Source of the DNA: Trichobilharzia regenti
Taxonomy: Eukaryota > Platyhelminthes > Trematoda > Strigeidida > Schistosomatidae
Direction: 5' to 3'
Length of the DNA: 64,000 nt
NCBI GenBank assembly: GCA_944472135.2
Contig: OX235263.1
Location: forward strand, 3,517,517 to 3,581,516
Below the pieces are notes generated by a model. It saw only the letters and a list, made by a program, of their open reading frames with translations. It made no database searches and was not told the DNA's origin. Every line of letters begins with the position of its first letter. Position 1 is the stretch's first letter. Of the stretch, positions 24,561 to 35,034 are shown piece by piece. Made by a program: the position numbers and the translations under genes.

Positions 24561-25235
24561 AAGGTGATGAGAATATTCCCTGATAAGTCTTTGAAGTCAA
24601 CTACAGACTATCATATTATTATATGTGTGATTGAATTGAACTGATATAAGGGTGACAGTTTAAGAATTCAGCCTTGTATTACATCCCACTCGGAAATGTG
24701 TCTTCTCGGATTATTCGCAAACAGTATTCAGTGAATAGAAAACATTCTGTTGGCTTAATGAAACTCGTAAACTGACGCACTACTTTTGCAGGCAATATAC
24801 TATTTCCTCAATAAAGTGAGAATTGAATACTTCGGCTGCATAAAACGAGTAAGTAGTATCCTGGGAATAGCAATGACTACAACAAGTCTAGGAGTTAAGC
24901 ACTACAACTTTTACTTTACTGAATACACCAGCAGACTTTACATAAACAATTGACAGATCAAATTTATACAGGGAGTCAGTAAGATTTAGTAAACTAAAAG
25001 TGCTTTCGGTTTCCACAGGAGTTCTCCGTGCCGAATTTATTCCTTCAAGGGCCTACAAAGATTAAAACTTCAATTAAATAACACTGATGTGGAAGAAATT
25101 CCATTCTTCATTACTACACTTAATGAAAATGAATGCACTAAGAACTCAGTGCAACTCGATACACAATAGTATATATACAAATAAACTGAAAAATAATGCC
25201 CTCCTTACCTTCTAAACAACTTGTCTTTATTCCAG

Positions 25236-25412
25236 GATTATAGTTTTTCACGTATGAGCCTGAGTGATGTCTACGAAATCGCAATATTACATCAGTTAAA
25301 TCTTCCCCGAAAACCAAGGCCACTTGAAACCAATAGCAACATAGCAACAAGAGTCATTGAGGGGATATGCAATAAAGTCGCTCTATTTTACATTCTGGAA
25401 TTATTAAAATGA
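25236..25412 (+). CDS. NPHP4: Possible first coding exon of NPHP4
   Basis: A good acceptor (TTTATTCCAG) precedes DYSFSRMSLSDVYEIAILHQ, then LNLPRKPRPLETNSN and CNKVALFYILELLK. The order fits the human NPHP4 N-terminus as I remember it (W-x-x-IF...N-x-L-x-PP-x-P, then AFQCVLKWL), with ATG at 25251 as the likely start. No GT donor precedes the in-frame TGA at 25410, so how it joins the next exon is unresolved. It may be an unrelated exon. Confidence 0.4.
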   Translation, partial: DYSFSRMSLSDVYEIAILHQLNLPRKPRPLETNSNIATRVIEGICNKVALFYILELLK

Positions 25413-25859
25413 TAGAAGTTTTGTAATTTGGTAGCCATTGTGTGTTTCTGGCAGGAGTGCTACTAATATTAGTTTCGGCCTGGGTGTGAATTTCAAGATA
25501 AATCGAGTGTCCTTCTAAACTAAGGAAGAAAATATAGTCACCTATAACCTAATTCCCTTGACCAAGACCAACCACGTGATCAAACCGTTATGTCTTCTTA
25601 CTAGGGGAAATCTCACTGCCCGAAAATTTTGAATCATGAAAGCAAAAACATCAGCGAAAATCATATAGAATTTTCCAGAAAGTTCATCATCGAATGTCTA
25701 CCAGTGAACACACATTCCAGTTGTAGAAATTCATAAATGTAAATGTTGAAGCACTAATTTTCCAACCATTTTTAATATATCGCAATGCTGAAAACATTAT
25801 AAAGACTAGTAGCACACCCATTGGGTAAAGTAGGGTGTATTGGAAATTAAAATTACAAG

Positions 25860-26015
25860 CTACATATAATTAATCTCAACACCACTCCTTTTGAAGTCAA
25901 CCGAAGCTATGACAGTCAAGTGGCGGGACGAACTACGCAGAAGTTTACCGAAGACTGGAAGCCTTAACCTCACAACCAAGAACCAAACAGAAAGAAACCA
26001 AATTAAACTACACTA
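25860..26015 (-). repeat. Inverted copy of the 3930-4220 repeat unit
   Basis: ACTCCTTTTGAAGTCAACCG, AGTGGCGGGACGAACTACGC and AGAAGTTTACCGAAGACTGG match the complement of the tandem units near 4 kb. It lies upstream of the secure NPHP4 exons. Confidence 0.65.
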
Positions 26016-26122
26016 AAATTTTTTATTGGATATTGGAAATCTGCAATTGTTTTTATATGTTTAAATGATTATAAAGGTTGCATAAAGGACTCGCATCTTT
26101 TTGAACTAACAAGCGTCCACAG

Positions 26123-26246
26123 TAACGGGATGCCGGGATCATGGTCACCACTATATTTGCCATCTGCGGAGTATAGTGGCGAAAAAACTTCTGAAATTAA
26201 TATTCGGTTAAATTTCAAGCATATTGACTACTATCTGTCAGAAAAT
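26123..26246 (+). CDS. NPHP4: Possible NPHP4 exon (N-terminal region)
   Basis: The acceptor CGTCCACAG and donor AAT|GTTTGT bound an open stretch, SNGMPGSWSPLYLPSAEYSG, then TSEINIRLNFKHIDYYLSEN. It joins the next exon in phase 0 across a 46-nt intron (26247-26292), a size like the neighbouring introns. There is no clear residue-level match to NPHP4, so this call rests on phase and intron size only. Confidence 0.35.
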
Positions 26247-26292
26247 GTTTGTCCAAATTTTGATTGTATAACTATTGGAAATCAATTTTTAG

Positions 26293-26430
26293 GATGAAGT
26301 TGATTCGGAATATGATCTGAATATATTCGCCTTTGACGATGCAAGTAAAACTATTCTTAGCAATATATGGACTTTCAGTAAGCTTGAAAAAGATTCTAAG
26401 AGAGAACGTGTGACCTTAGCGCTAAGACAA
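26293..26430 (+). CDS. NPHP4: NPHP4 exon (N-terminal C2-like region)
   Basis: NPHP4 (nephrocystin-4) is a scaffold of the ciliary transition zone that works with NPHP1 and RPGRIP1L. The exon starts after TCAATTTTTAG and encodes DEVDSEYDLNIFAFDDASKT, then NIWTFSKLEKDSKRERVTLA. Human NPHP4 has SEVECHLRVSFFDV...FGRTW at the matching place. It ends in ALRQ before GTAGGA, phase 0. The next intron is only 37 nt (26431-26467). In flatworms the likely sites of action are flame cells, ciliated epidermis and sperm; this is inferred from family biology. Confidence 0.75.
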
Positions 26431-26467
26431 GTAGGATGCATTATGTTAATATATTAGTTTTTCAAAG

Positions 26468-26675
26468 TCCCTCTATTTTCGCACCACTGTGCTGAGTCCT
26501 TCAATGTATTTCGTATTTGTGCTCACCTCTTACAATCTTGTGGATGCGAATAAAAAATCAGAAATCGGATGGTGTTCCGTAAATATTCAAGAAATGTTAC
26601 GCAGCTCTTCGTTTCATTCCTGCAGCGCAAACTTTTTGAAGGGGTCGTGTCGCTTGTTGTACATTTTATCTGAAG
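26468..26675 (+). CDS. NPHP4: NPHP4 exon (C2-like beta segment)
   Basis: The acceptor TTTTTCAAAG keeps phase 0 with the previous exon. The product reads SLYFRTTVLSPSMYFVFVLT, then KKSEIGWCSVNI and GSCRLLYILSE. Human NPHP4 has PLYFHTSLNHPHIVAVVEV and RLRLYHGTPRALL at the same positions. The donor is GAAG|GTAACG, leaving phase 1. The intron that follows is 38 nt (26676-26713). The upstream in-frame alternative acceptor TATATTAG (26457) would break the phase and was not used. Confidence 0.8.
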
Positions 26676-26713
26676 GTAACGAGAGTCTCACAGTAATTTA
26701 AAACTGTCTTTAG

Positions 26714-27057
26714 TTTGTAATCCATCTACTTTGGTCGCTGACAAACATATTATTTATTACTCTGGCGAATCAAATGAAGAACTTGATAATTGTTTGTACC
26801 TGATTCCTGAGAATCGATTTGTTCCATTTTTAGCCCGAATTCCTGGGATAAATACAGATAAAGAATTAAACAAATGGAGCTCCGGAATCTTTGTAAAGAC
26901 TTACATAGAAGATATATCAATCACGACGAATTCTTGTCAGATAGCCGATTTTGAAAATTATTTGTGTTCAAAGGTTGCTGATGACATAAATAACGCTTCG
27001 AACAGAGTTGGGGCTCTGGCTTCTGTAAAACTGCAAGTTTCAGAGAGAAGGATTAAG
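26714..27057 (+). CDS. NPHP4: NPHP4 exon (LLPEN-like and coiled region)
   Basis: After ACTGTCTTTAG the exon completes a Val codon and reads CNPSTLVADKHIIYYSGESN, CLYLIPENRFVPFLARIPGI, then FENYLCSKVADDINNASNRV and VSERRIK. The IPENxxVxxLxxIPGI block is the clearest match to human NPHP4 (LLPENLLVSGLQQIPGLL), and ERRIK matches its ERRLR. The donor is AAG|GTTATT, phase 0. Without splicing the frame would stop 30 nt later. The next intron is about 4.3 kb and holds two SINE-B copies and a TRIM-like element. Confidence 0.85.
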
Positions 27058-28534
27058 GTTATTGATTTTTTAGATCCATTTTAATTTAACAGTTTTGCTT
27101 CAGTAAACTTTTAAAATTGAAAAAGCTTGTGAAACTAAAATTTTTATTTTAATTAAGCGCAGCTTGTTTTAATTTGGCGTCTGAAGACAATTCGAGTGAA
27201 ACTGTCAACTTACAGCACTTAGCTCTTTCTATCTAACGTTAAATGTCTTCATTGCAAGCTAATCTGAGTCATTTAATTTTTACGCACTTCCTTTTCCACT
27301 TTAAGGAAGAATCCCAGAAAATGGCCCAATTCTTCTTTACTTATTTTAGCAGTGGTAGATACTGTGTGGTAGTTGCAAATGTAATTTTGAAGGGAATATT
27401 TAACCCTATAAGATATAAGTACATGGGTTGTATTAGGCTATGGACCTAGACTGTCATATAACCTCAAAGTAAATCATGAAAACACACGGAATAAAGGAAT
27501 CATTTCAGCTTTAAAAATAAAGATTTCTTTGTGATTGGGGTAGCCACACAATCTAGTATGCCTGATGGGTGTGTCGCAGTAGAATATACACTTCTTTCAG
27601 AGGGTTTCAACTGTTAACACCACTACAACATCGACAGCAAAAATGATTTGACGAATTCTCTATTAATTCACAAACTTATTTTCAAATGCAATTTCTCCTT
27701 ATTATCAGTCCAGCGGTTTACATAACAGTCAACAATGAATTCATTTTAAGACCTCTAAAGACACAATCAGTCGAAAGGTTTCACAGTGTAGCAGTAACTC
27801 TTGTCACTCTTAGGTCATAGAAATGCGGAAAATTTGTGGAATTAGTACACATTGAAGTTCATAAATCTCTGTTTGTTGCCATCCGAAGAGTATTTTACAC
27901 ACCTCGTCGTATCCTCCTTTATCTCGGGAAGGCGAACCGAATGCTTTAAATTTTTAGGTTTCTGAATGTCAATTCATAAATAAGATTGTTAGACAATTGG
28001 TGTGTACTTTAGAATGTATCGTGATCTATTGACAGGTTTGTGTGATATGTTATACACACGGGAAATACGCTTTTTTTCCTATGACGAAGACGCGGTTTCA
28101 TTTTCTCCAGGTTCACCCCTGGTTCATTATATCGTTTGATGGTAGAACTGGTCGTCTGCGTCTGCTTATATTCTCTTTCTCAAATAAACTGTTTAGTTTA
28201 AAGTGCAGTAGCACTGCACTACTGTGAGCGATTTTAAGTTGGTATTTTTGTGGGAAATTGTCGCGAAAGTTGTGTCTGAATTGAGATTATGAGTTATTTA
28301 AAAGATATTTGTTCTATGGTGATTTCACATTAACCTCAAATTGAACGCTGATTCTTCTAACGTCATTACACATGAAGGTGCACCAGTGAAATAATAGATC
28401 TTCGATTTATTGGACTAAGTAACTGACTGCTTAATAACCTGCTATGCTTCAGGGGTATGATGATCTTTGGTGATGTGTTTGACTTGCTCAACACCTTATT
28501 ATCCGAAAGGCATTGTAATGCACTCATGTTTAGC
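27058..28534. other. NPHP4 intron, unassigned part
   Basis: I see no transposon signature in the first 1.5 kb of this intron. Confidence 0.4.
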
Positions 28535-28549
28535 ATACTCTCTAAAGTA

Positions 28550-28786
28550 CGTCGGTGGCATAGCGGTTAGTATGCTCGCCGACCATGCACATGGCCCGGG
28601 GCTCTATCCCCGGGCGGCGTGCTCCTTTACCTCGCTAAGCCAGAAATAAAAGCTGGTCAAGAGGAAATGTTGGGCATGAGGCTAGCAACCCCATCCTGTA
28701 AAAATAGTTACCACTGCTACAGAAACTTCAGGCCTCTAGCTTGAAGCCGCCCTATGTTCCACTGAGAATGTGAAGGAATAAAAAAA
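28550..28786 (+). mobile_element. SINE-B with target-site duplication
   Basis: tRNA-like head GTCGGTGGCATAGCGGTTAG, B-box-like GGGGCTCTATCCCC, then a body with GCTCCTTTACCTCGCTAAGC and GAAACTTCAGGCCTCTAG. The tail CCCTATGTTCCACTGAGAAT, then GTGAAGGAATAAAAAAA, closely resembles the LINE-P 3' end. ATACTCTCTAAAGTAC (28535-28550) and ATACTCTCTAGAAGTAC (28787-28803) flank it as an aged duplication. Confidence 0.9.
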
Positions 28787-29277
28787 ATACTCTCTAGAAG
28801 TACTTTTCAAATTTTAATGAAGTATACGTTATTTTCATGAAAACATATTGTCGTGGAGGGCCCAAATGTTTTGATAAGGTATTAAATATACATAGATTCA
28901 GGAATAATTTAAGTTGTGATACGGAGTTTTTGTTTGTCTCGGTTTTGATTAAGCCACACTTTCCATTTATGAACACAGCCACATCAGATATGAGAAAATC
29001 ATTAGGTTGAACAATCAGAGTTAGTAGACTTCAATAACTTGATACTTATCATGATAAAAAATTAATTTCATGAGCATAAAATGCTTTCGAATCCATTGGG
29101 TTCAGATGTTACTCGTCATAAACTAAAACAAAATTTCTTGAATGACTTATGATGGATTACTTTGCCGTTTTTTTTGCATATTTTCAGTTGTTGTTTCGTC
29201 TGTCCCCGGATACTTACCTATTTTGTTACTATCCTCACTGAGTTGGAGAAGTTCAGATATTTGAATCATTGTAGTAT

Positions 29278-29922
29278 TGTGATGAGAGCTGGCTGTTAGT
29301 CATAATTGGTGGACAGTAATTTACGTCAATGTTTATATGCCAAATATTAGTCGTGAGAAAAATAAGAACAAAGACTTTGCGCAGGCGGATACAGTTAGCA
29401 TACAGATGATCTGACATTCAAGACCTGTCAGCGATGAGGTTGTTACTTGGGTCGCTGCTGAGAGGTCGGGAGAAAGCAGCATTTGAAACTGTGAGGCGAA
29501 ACACCGACGAATGTGAGACAGGGTCAGGCAAACAGTTTACAAAGTGGGAAGGACCACATATGGTCACTTTGAGATGGGGTGACGCAGACACAATCGTAAT
29601 GGTAAACCAAGAGAAACAGGTGAACATCGGCGGTTGCCGAGATCCCAGACAGCAACACAAACGAGGAAAGCCCCTAGAACCAAGAAGACCAAACTAACTT
29701 CAGTCGCAAGTCTTTGATGGGGGGACGAGTGTGGTGAGAGCTGGCTGCTAGTCAAAGTTGGTAGACAGTAATTTACATCAGTATTCATGTGCCAAATATT
29801 AGTCGTGAGAAAAATAAGAACAAAGACTTTGCGTAGGCGGACACAGTTAGCATATAGGTGATCTGACATTCAAGATATGTTGCCTGGTCCTTGTCTTCTG
29901 TTATTACAATATTACATTAGTT
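29278..29922 (+). mobile_element. TRIM-like LTR unit (two ~145-bp direct repeats)
   Basis: 29278-29422 and 29730-29874 are about 85-90 percent alike by eye. Both start TGTG(G/A)TGAGAGCTGGCTG and end GATCTGACATTCAAG. About 307 bp between them hold an open frame (29434-29697; PHMVTLRWGDADTIVMVNQE) and a purine run, GATGGGGGGACGAG, just before the second repeat, as a polypurine tract would be. The second repeat continues GATATGTTGCCTGGTCCTTG, also seen reversed near 47185. No gag or pol. Confidence 0.6.
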
Positions 29923-30684
29923 TATACAACGGCGTTTTGATTAAACTGTCTTTTTAGGAAACAAAATTTCATTAGGAATCTTTTAGTGATACAAATTTAT
30001 TTCCGTCAATAAGAGCTGAAATGTTTTTTTGAAGGCTCAACAGGAATATTTCATTAGTTTCCTTAATTGAGCTGGAATTTTCAACATTCTTATAGTAGGA
30101 TGAAGAGCGTTTAATTCTCGGATAACTTGGAAATTAGAGGTATTTTGATGTAAGATCTGTACACGTTTAATCACTTTTTCCACTTTAGCTAATTGACATT
30201 ATTACTTGGAAAAGTCGACAAATAAGAGTAGAGAAGTTCAAAATCAGGATGTTGAGCAATGCATCCTTCATAATACCTCTGATTCTTTCCCTGTTTCATT
30301 TGTTAATGATAACCATAAGTCGATTAGTTTAGTGTTTTCAAAGGCGGCTGAAGGGAATTTCGATGAGTGGGTACCGTGATAGAACACCTGTCAATTATCT
30401 AGTGACCAAAACCGACTCGATATGGTCTGAACGCAGGGAAGTGATCTCTGGGTCCTATTGTATAGCTGACAAAACTTTCTTGAGACACGTGAGGTCACGA
30501 AACTCTCCAAAGACGGAAGAAATAGGATTATTCTTCAGTAGTTTGCGACTTTACTGAAACAATAATAACATTGGAGACTCGAAATCACTTCATCAGTACC
30601 GTCAGGTTCAATCGAACAAAATTATGCCGTACAACACATTGTCAATGTATCCCACAGCCTCAAACAGAAGCATTAAAATTAGGG
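29923..30684. other. NPHP4 intron, unassigned part
   Basis: Nothing recognised. Confidence 0.35.
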
Positions 30685-30899
30685 ATATTTTTTATTCCTT
30701 CACGTTCCCAGTGGAACACAGGGCTTGAAGCTAGAGGCCTGAAGTTTCTGTAGCAGTTAGCCTCATGCCTAACGTTTCCTCTTTACCAGCTTTTTTATTT
30801 CTGGCCTAGCAAGGTAAAGGAGTGAGTCGGCGGCCGGGGATAGAACCTCGGACCACATGCATCGTCTGCAAGCGTCCTAAATGCTGTGCCACCGACGCA
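30685..30899 (-). mobile_element. SINE-B (minus) with likely target-site duplication
   Basis: Read on minus: GTCGGTGGCACAGCATTTAG head, a CTCCTTTACCTTGCTAGGCC body and tail AAGCCCTGTGTTCCACTGGG, then AACGTGAAGGAATAAAAAA. Flanks AAAATTAGGGATA (about 30673) and AAAATTTGGGATT (30900) are probably a duplication. Confidence 0.85.
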
Positions 30900-31400
30900 C
30901 AAAATTTGGGATTAAATAAGGGCAATGACATATAATAAAAGTCAAATTCACCATGGGATATACAAATGTTACGACAATCATGTACAGTTCAGGAAATAAA
31001 CGGATAGTAGTCGAAAAGTTGGCTGAAACTTCTAGATAAGTATAAATGTTGTGGTTAGATCGTCCAGGGGAGATTTTCCAAATAATCCTTCCATTACAAA
31101 TTATTCAACGGCCCATGAATACACTCAAAATATCTTTAATTTCTTTTCCTTCAGCGTTTTCGATCAGTGCGGATTTCGTTATTTGTGGAAGAAGTTACAA
31201 GGTGGTTTTTCCTACGAAGTGGCTAAAGCAGACTGAAATAGACTTAAAGCTGTTTAGGCTGTAATCGACAGTCTAAGCCATTGGGACTTTAATTTGATTG
31301 GATAACCTTTTTCCCCATACCAAATTATGTGTGACGATTTTAAGTTGACGCAATTTTTGTGAGTTAACTGCAATTTAAGGTGTGTTTTTCTCTCTTGCAG
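30900..31400. other. NPHP4 intron, unassigned part
   Basis: Short open frames near 31046-31264 have no matching NPHP4 content; phase and similarity skip them. Confidence 0.4.
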
Positions 31401-31518
31401 ATTTTTCTACACAACCGTTATACTGTTGTCCAACCTGTGCCAGTTATTTATTTAGATACAATTCTTGATTCAGAGAGAGGATCCTGCTCAGGGAGAAGGA
31501 AGTCGACAATTCTGCCAG
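31401..31518 (+). CDS. NPHP4: NPHP4 exon
   Basis: The acceptor TCTCTTGCAG opens phase 0 with IFLHNRYTVVQPVPVIYLDT, then DSERGSCSGRRKSTILP. Human NPHP4 continues [23 protein letters not shown], so the join ERRIK-IFLHNRYTVVQPVPVIYL is convincing. The donor CCAG|GTAAAT leaves phase 1. Confidence 0.85.
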
Positions 31519-31560
31519 GTAAATTAACGAGATGTCTTACTTTTTATATCCGGCATTTAG

Positions 31561-31667
31561 TGTCTTCATCGAAAACACTCCTTGTAGCTCGGAATGACTC
31601 TGAATTATTTGCTCCTCAGGATCCTCAGTGTGCAATAGTATTTATCCTGGAGTATGTTTTGTGTGAA
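31561..31667 (+). CDS. NPHP4: NPHP4 exon
   Basis: A 42-nt intron (31519-31560, GTAAAT...CATTTAG) separates this from the previous exon. It is divisible by three and open, so it hides inside a longer frame. With it removed the product reads RRKSTILPVSSSKTLLVARN, matching human SRKVVSSSKT closely. SELFAPQDPQCAIVFILEYV follows, as in human FAVIFQLEYVF. The donor is GAA|GTAAGT, phase 0. Confidence 0.85.
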
Positions 31668-31794
31668 GTAAGTTTTAATGGGATTTTATCTCTTGGTATA
31701 TATAATAACGCATTGTATTTCTAGACAACATCAGTGCAAACTTAGATATCTAGTTGAAGGTGAAGATACTTGGAGGTTGTTTCTATGGATTAGA

Positions 31795-32000
31795 GCTTGT
31801 CTGTCTGTCTGTTTTCGACATAGAACTTTGCACAAATGTGCGGAAGTTCAAGTCGCCACACTCCGTGTAGCACGCGAAGCAAGAGAAGAAAGTACAAGAA
31901 AAGCATAATAGAAACAGTGAGCAGAGGTGTGAGACAAAGGAGTAATAAAGAAATACAAAACAGTTTCATTGGAGATCATAAGTCACAAGGAGTGGATGCA
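31795..32000 (-). mobile_element. LINE-Q 3' UTR fragment
   Basis: The + strand reads TCGACATAGAACTTTGCAC, then GGAAGTTCAAGTCGCCACAC and a GAAGAAAGTACAAGAAAAGC block, the complement of the LINE-Q UTR at 59280-59450. A partial copy of its first block recurs at 34830-34860. Confidence 0.65.
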
Positions 32001-32016
32001 TATGGAAATCTAATAG

Positions 32017-32120
32017 TTCTCTTTGTTCTGTCCTATTTGTCGTCTTAGGAGTAGTAGAATGTTTAGATTTAAAAAAATTCTACTACCCCTACGACAAATA
32101 GGAGAAAACAAAGAAAACTA
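32017..32120. repeat. Imperfect inverted repeat, ~40-bp arms
   Basis: CTTTGTTCTGTCCTATTTGT...GTAGTAGAAT pairs with ATTCTACTACCCC...ACAAATAGGAGAAAACAAAG across a short A/T loop. This lies at the junction of the LINE-Q fragment with the PLE end. Confidence 0.7.
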
Positions 32121-34331
32121 TAAAACTCAAGTTTCAAAGTCGTGTGATTACAATTGATGACATGATTATGAACAATAAATTGTGTTCGAAACGTCATCCA
32201 GCAAATAATAATACTGTTTCACTGTGTGATACATCTAATTTGTTATTATTATTGTATCCTTTAGTTCCTAGAGGAACATAGGACCTCAGCTACGCACCTC
32301 CATTGCCTTCTGTTTTCTGACAACTTTTTCACTTCGCTCCAGGTCTGCCCACATGCTTTCATCTCCTCCTCGCATGACCTCCTCCAAGTCACCCTCACAC
32401 TGACGACTAAGTCGCCGCTTCCCTTTCGGGTTCCATTCGAGCGATGGCTTGTCTAGTGATGTCACTTGATGGTTTGTTTCCTCAAAGTATGGCCAATCCA
32501 TCTCCACTTCTTCCTGCCTATTTGTTTCACAATCGGTTCCTGATTGGTTCGCTCCCAGAGATCTCTACCTGTAGGTGATCTTTTCTGACCCGCCGTCTGA
32601 TCTTGAGTATTGAACGAAGACAGCTGTTAATGAAGGTTTGAAGTTTGTTTGAGATGCTCTTTAAGACTCGCCAAGTCTCTGATCCGTATAGTAGCATTGA
32701 CTTTACATTGGAGTTGAAAATCCGGATGTTATTTTTGATGGTGAGTGCTGTTGACCTCCACACAGATTTGAGAGTAATGAAAGCTTGTCTTGCTTTTCCG
32801 ATTCTGGCTTTGATATCCTCGTCAGTTCCGCCTGTAGTTGAGACAACGCTTCCCAGGTAGGTGAAGGAGGCTGTTTCTTTCAGGTTCTTCCCATTTATGC
32901 TGGCTGATTGTTGTCTGTTGTTGTTGTTGCTGTTGATGTTGGCTAGGAATCTTCATCACCTCTGTTTGATCTATGTTCACTTGAAGTCCCATCTTTGATG
33001 CTTCTTCTGCCAACATGTTACTTTTCACTTGCATATCTTCTAGTTTGTGGGAAATCAGAAATATATCATCGGCGAAATCCAGATCCTCCAAGTCTTTTGT
33101 GTCAGTCCATTTTATGCCTGTTCCCTCGTTGGTTGCCGTTGTCTGTCGCATTATCCAATCAATTGCAATCAGGAAGATCATTGGTGATAGTAGACAGCCT
33201 TGCCTCACTCCCGTCCTCACTTCGAAGGCTTCCGTAAGTTTCCCTTTGTGGATTACTTGGCATGCAGCATTGTCGTATAGCTGTTGTATGAGATGTATAA
33301 TTGTCGATGGGACCCCGATATATCTAATAAACAAACTAATATGTAACTTCTTACTACCACCACAGTGCCCAAGTTTTACACATATATTAGCAATTCAATT
33401 CACTTATGAATTAGAAAGTCAGGAAGGGGAGCTTCCAATGTTAGATTGCAGCGTAAAAAGGAAAGAAGATGGGGAGTTAAACAGTCTAGTGTTTATTGGA
33501 AACCCACAGATTCAAACAGATATTTGAACTTCCGATCATCCCAGCCAATCTATGTCAGTGAAAATAGGATTGGTGAAATGTTGAAGCGATAGAGCACAAA
33601 AGCTAAGTGGTACCAAAGAAATTCTAAGATAGGAAGAGAGGCATATAAAAAAAGCTTTCAAACTTAATAATTACCCTGATAAATTGGTCAGAAAGTATGT
33701 AGGGAAATGTAAAAATAAATAAATAATAACAGCAGTGATAGTAATAATAAGAATGATAATAATATTAATGACGACATGCATGTCAAATATGCGCAAGAGA
33801 ATGACAACACCAACAATAGGGAATCTAAATCATGAGTGGTACTTCCATACAAGGAGGGGATCTCGGAAACCGCTTTACGCAGAATTCTTAACAAGACAGG
33901 CAGGAATAAAAGTGGTTGGCATTCAAATCACCCACAAACTCAATTAGAAACAAGCTCTGTCGGTTAAAGAATCAATCCCGTGGAGCCTTTAAAACAAAAC
34001 AATTTAGTTTATCTAATATCCTGCAATGGTTGCCAAGTCAAATACATAGGTCAAAGTAGTAGAACAGGGCTCAGTCAGTCAGACAAGCCGAGCATAAAAA
34101 CCTAGCAAAATCTAGATTAGTTGACCCCAATAATAAGATAAGAAATCTAGAGGAGGGTTCAGCTATTACACACAACCACACAGTAAAACGGAATAGTATG
34201 ACAGTTTTAAAACTTAATGTCACAGGGTGGAAGGAGAGACTGATAACAGAAGCTTTGTTTACGAATCAACTGACAAAGAGTACCTGTAACAGGAATGATT
34301 TAACACCTCCCCAGCCTGACATCTGAAAAAT
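32065..34331 (+). mobile_element. PLE (pLTR, RT tail, GIY-YIG remnant) interrupted by LINE-P
   Basis: The PLE starts with terminal-repeat sequence including a hammerhead-like motif (32152-32205), is cut by LINE-P copy B (32240-33317) and resumes. 33390-33560 gives FTYELESQEGELPMLDCSVK, a PLE block following the RT (FxxExExxGxLPFLDCxV), then a degraded VYRKPT-x-RYLNF region. 33960-34100 gives NLVYLISCNGCQVKYIGQSS, a GIY-YIG entry with CxxC and YIGQ. The end AAATAGGAGAGAACAAAGAA recurs at 45960. Frameshifted and inactive. Confidence 0.75.
32240..33317 (-). mobile_element. LINE-P copy B (RT region, 5'-truncated)
   Basis: Minus 32822-33334 reads TGVRQGCLLSPMIFLIAIDW (RT block), then LEDLDFADDIFLISHKLEDM with the catalytic FADD, and VNIDQTEVMKIPSQ followed by a Gln run. 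LLYGSETWRVLK and [15 protein letters not shown] follow in another frame. The 3' end is GTTCCTCTAGGAAC followed by a TAA/ATA microsatellite. GATACATCTAAT (32228-32239) and GATATATCTAAT (33318-33329) flank it as a target-site duplication. Probably RTE clade. Confidence 0.85.
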
Positions 34332-34394
34332 TCTACTGCCTCACCGACGACAAATAGGAGAGAACAAAGAAGACTATAAAACTCAAGTCTCAAA

Positions 34395-34510
34395 GTTCTG
34401 TGATTATAATTGATGGAATGATTATGAACGATAAATTTTGTTCAAAACTGTGTCATCCAGTAAACAGTAATACTGTTTCACTGTGTGATATATCTATTAA
34501 ACAAACTAAT
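34395..34510 (+). mobile_element. PLE terminal repeat after the 32-34 kb copy
   Basis: TGATTATAATTGATGGAATG, then GATTATGAACGATAAATTTTG and TTCAAAACTGTGTCATCC: the hammerhead-like motif in decayed form (GAAAC is AAAAC). CACTGTGTGATATATC then ATTAAACAAACTAATATG follows, the same order as at 46075-46125. Confidence 0.6.
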
Positions 34511-35034
34511 ATGAAGTGTACAAAATTGTTTTCCACTGTGAAGTACTTCTTCATGTAACCGAAAAAGTTGTACTCCAACCGATTTCCCTACAAATTAGTT
34601 ATTTCAAACTTCGGGACTTTTCCTATGTTGGCCTTGTTCTCTTAATCTGATAAGCATTCAGAGTCTTAACTGTGAAAATATAAGTCATGGGTTTCATTAA
34701 CTAGATACCACGGCTCCAAACAAAACAGTCTTTTTTTTCATCTAAAAATTGTATTGCAAATTTAAGAGGGAATTTCGGAGAAAGACTTGTGAATTGCAAG
34801 ATAATAGCATACATAGGTTATTTACGCACTGTCTGTCTGTTTTCGACATAGAACTTTGCTTTTTGTTTAGTTTTTTTGTCGTATTAGAACAATCGTGTGG
34901 GTCCCAAGTGGGGAAATGATAATCTAGGCCGAAGCTAACGAGCGGTAACCGGGGGTGCCATCCAAGAAAAATCCTCCCTGTTTTATTTTCTATATCACGA
35001 TCACAAAACATAAATCTAAAACCAAAAAAAAATA
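34511..35034. other. NPHP4 intron, mostly unassigned
   Basis: It contains a short LINE-Q UTR block (34830-34860). Nothing else recognised. Confidence 0.4.

Noticed and set aside
24998..25147. Open stretch RIYSFKGLQRLKLQLNNTDV... after a TTTCCACAG acceptor
   Set aside because: It looks exon-like and could join 25236 in phase 0 through a GTGCAA donor, but it matches nothing in NPHP4 that I know, and the donor is poor.
28549..28625. Functional tRNA genes at the SINE heads
   Set aside because: The heads have A and B boxes but do not fold into a full cloverleaf with an intact anticodon arm, and each is followed by a repeated SINE body.
31046..31264. Open frames just upstream of the 31401 exon
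   Set aside because: Phase and similarity to human NPHP4 join 27057 directly to 31401, leaving no place for an exon here.
33015..33527. 170-residue plus-strand open frame
   Set aside because: Its first part is antisense to the LINE-P RT and its last part runs across the target duplication into the PLE, so it is a chance fusion of two elements.
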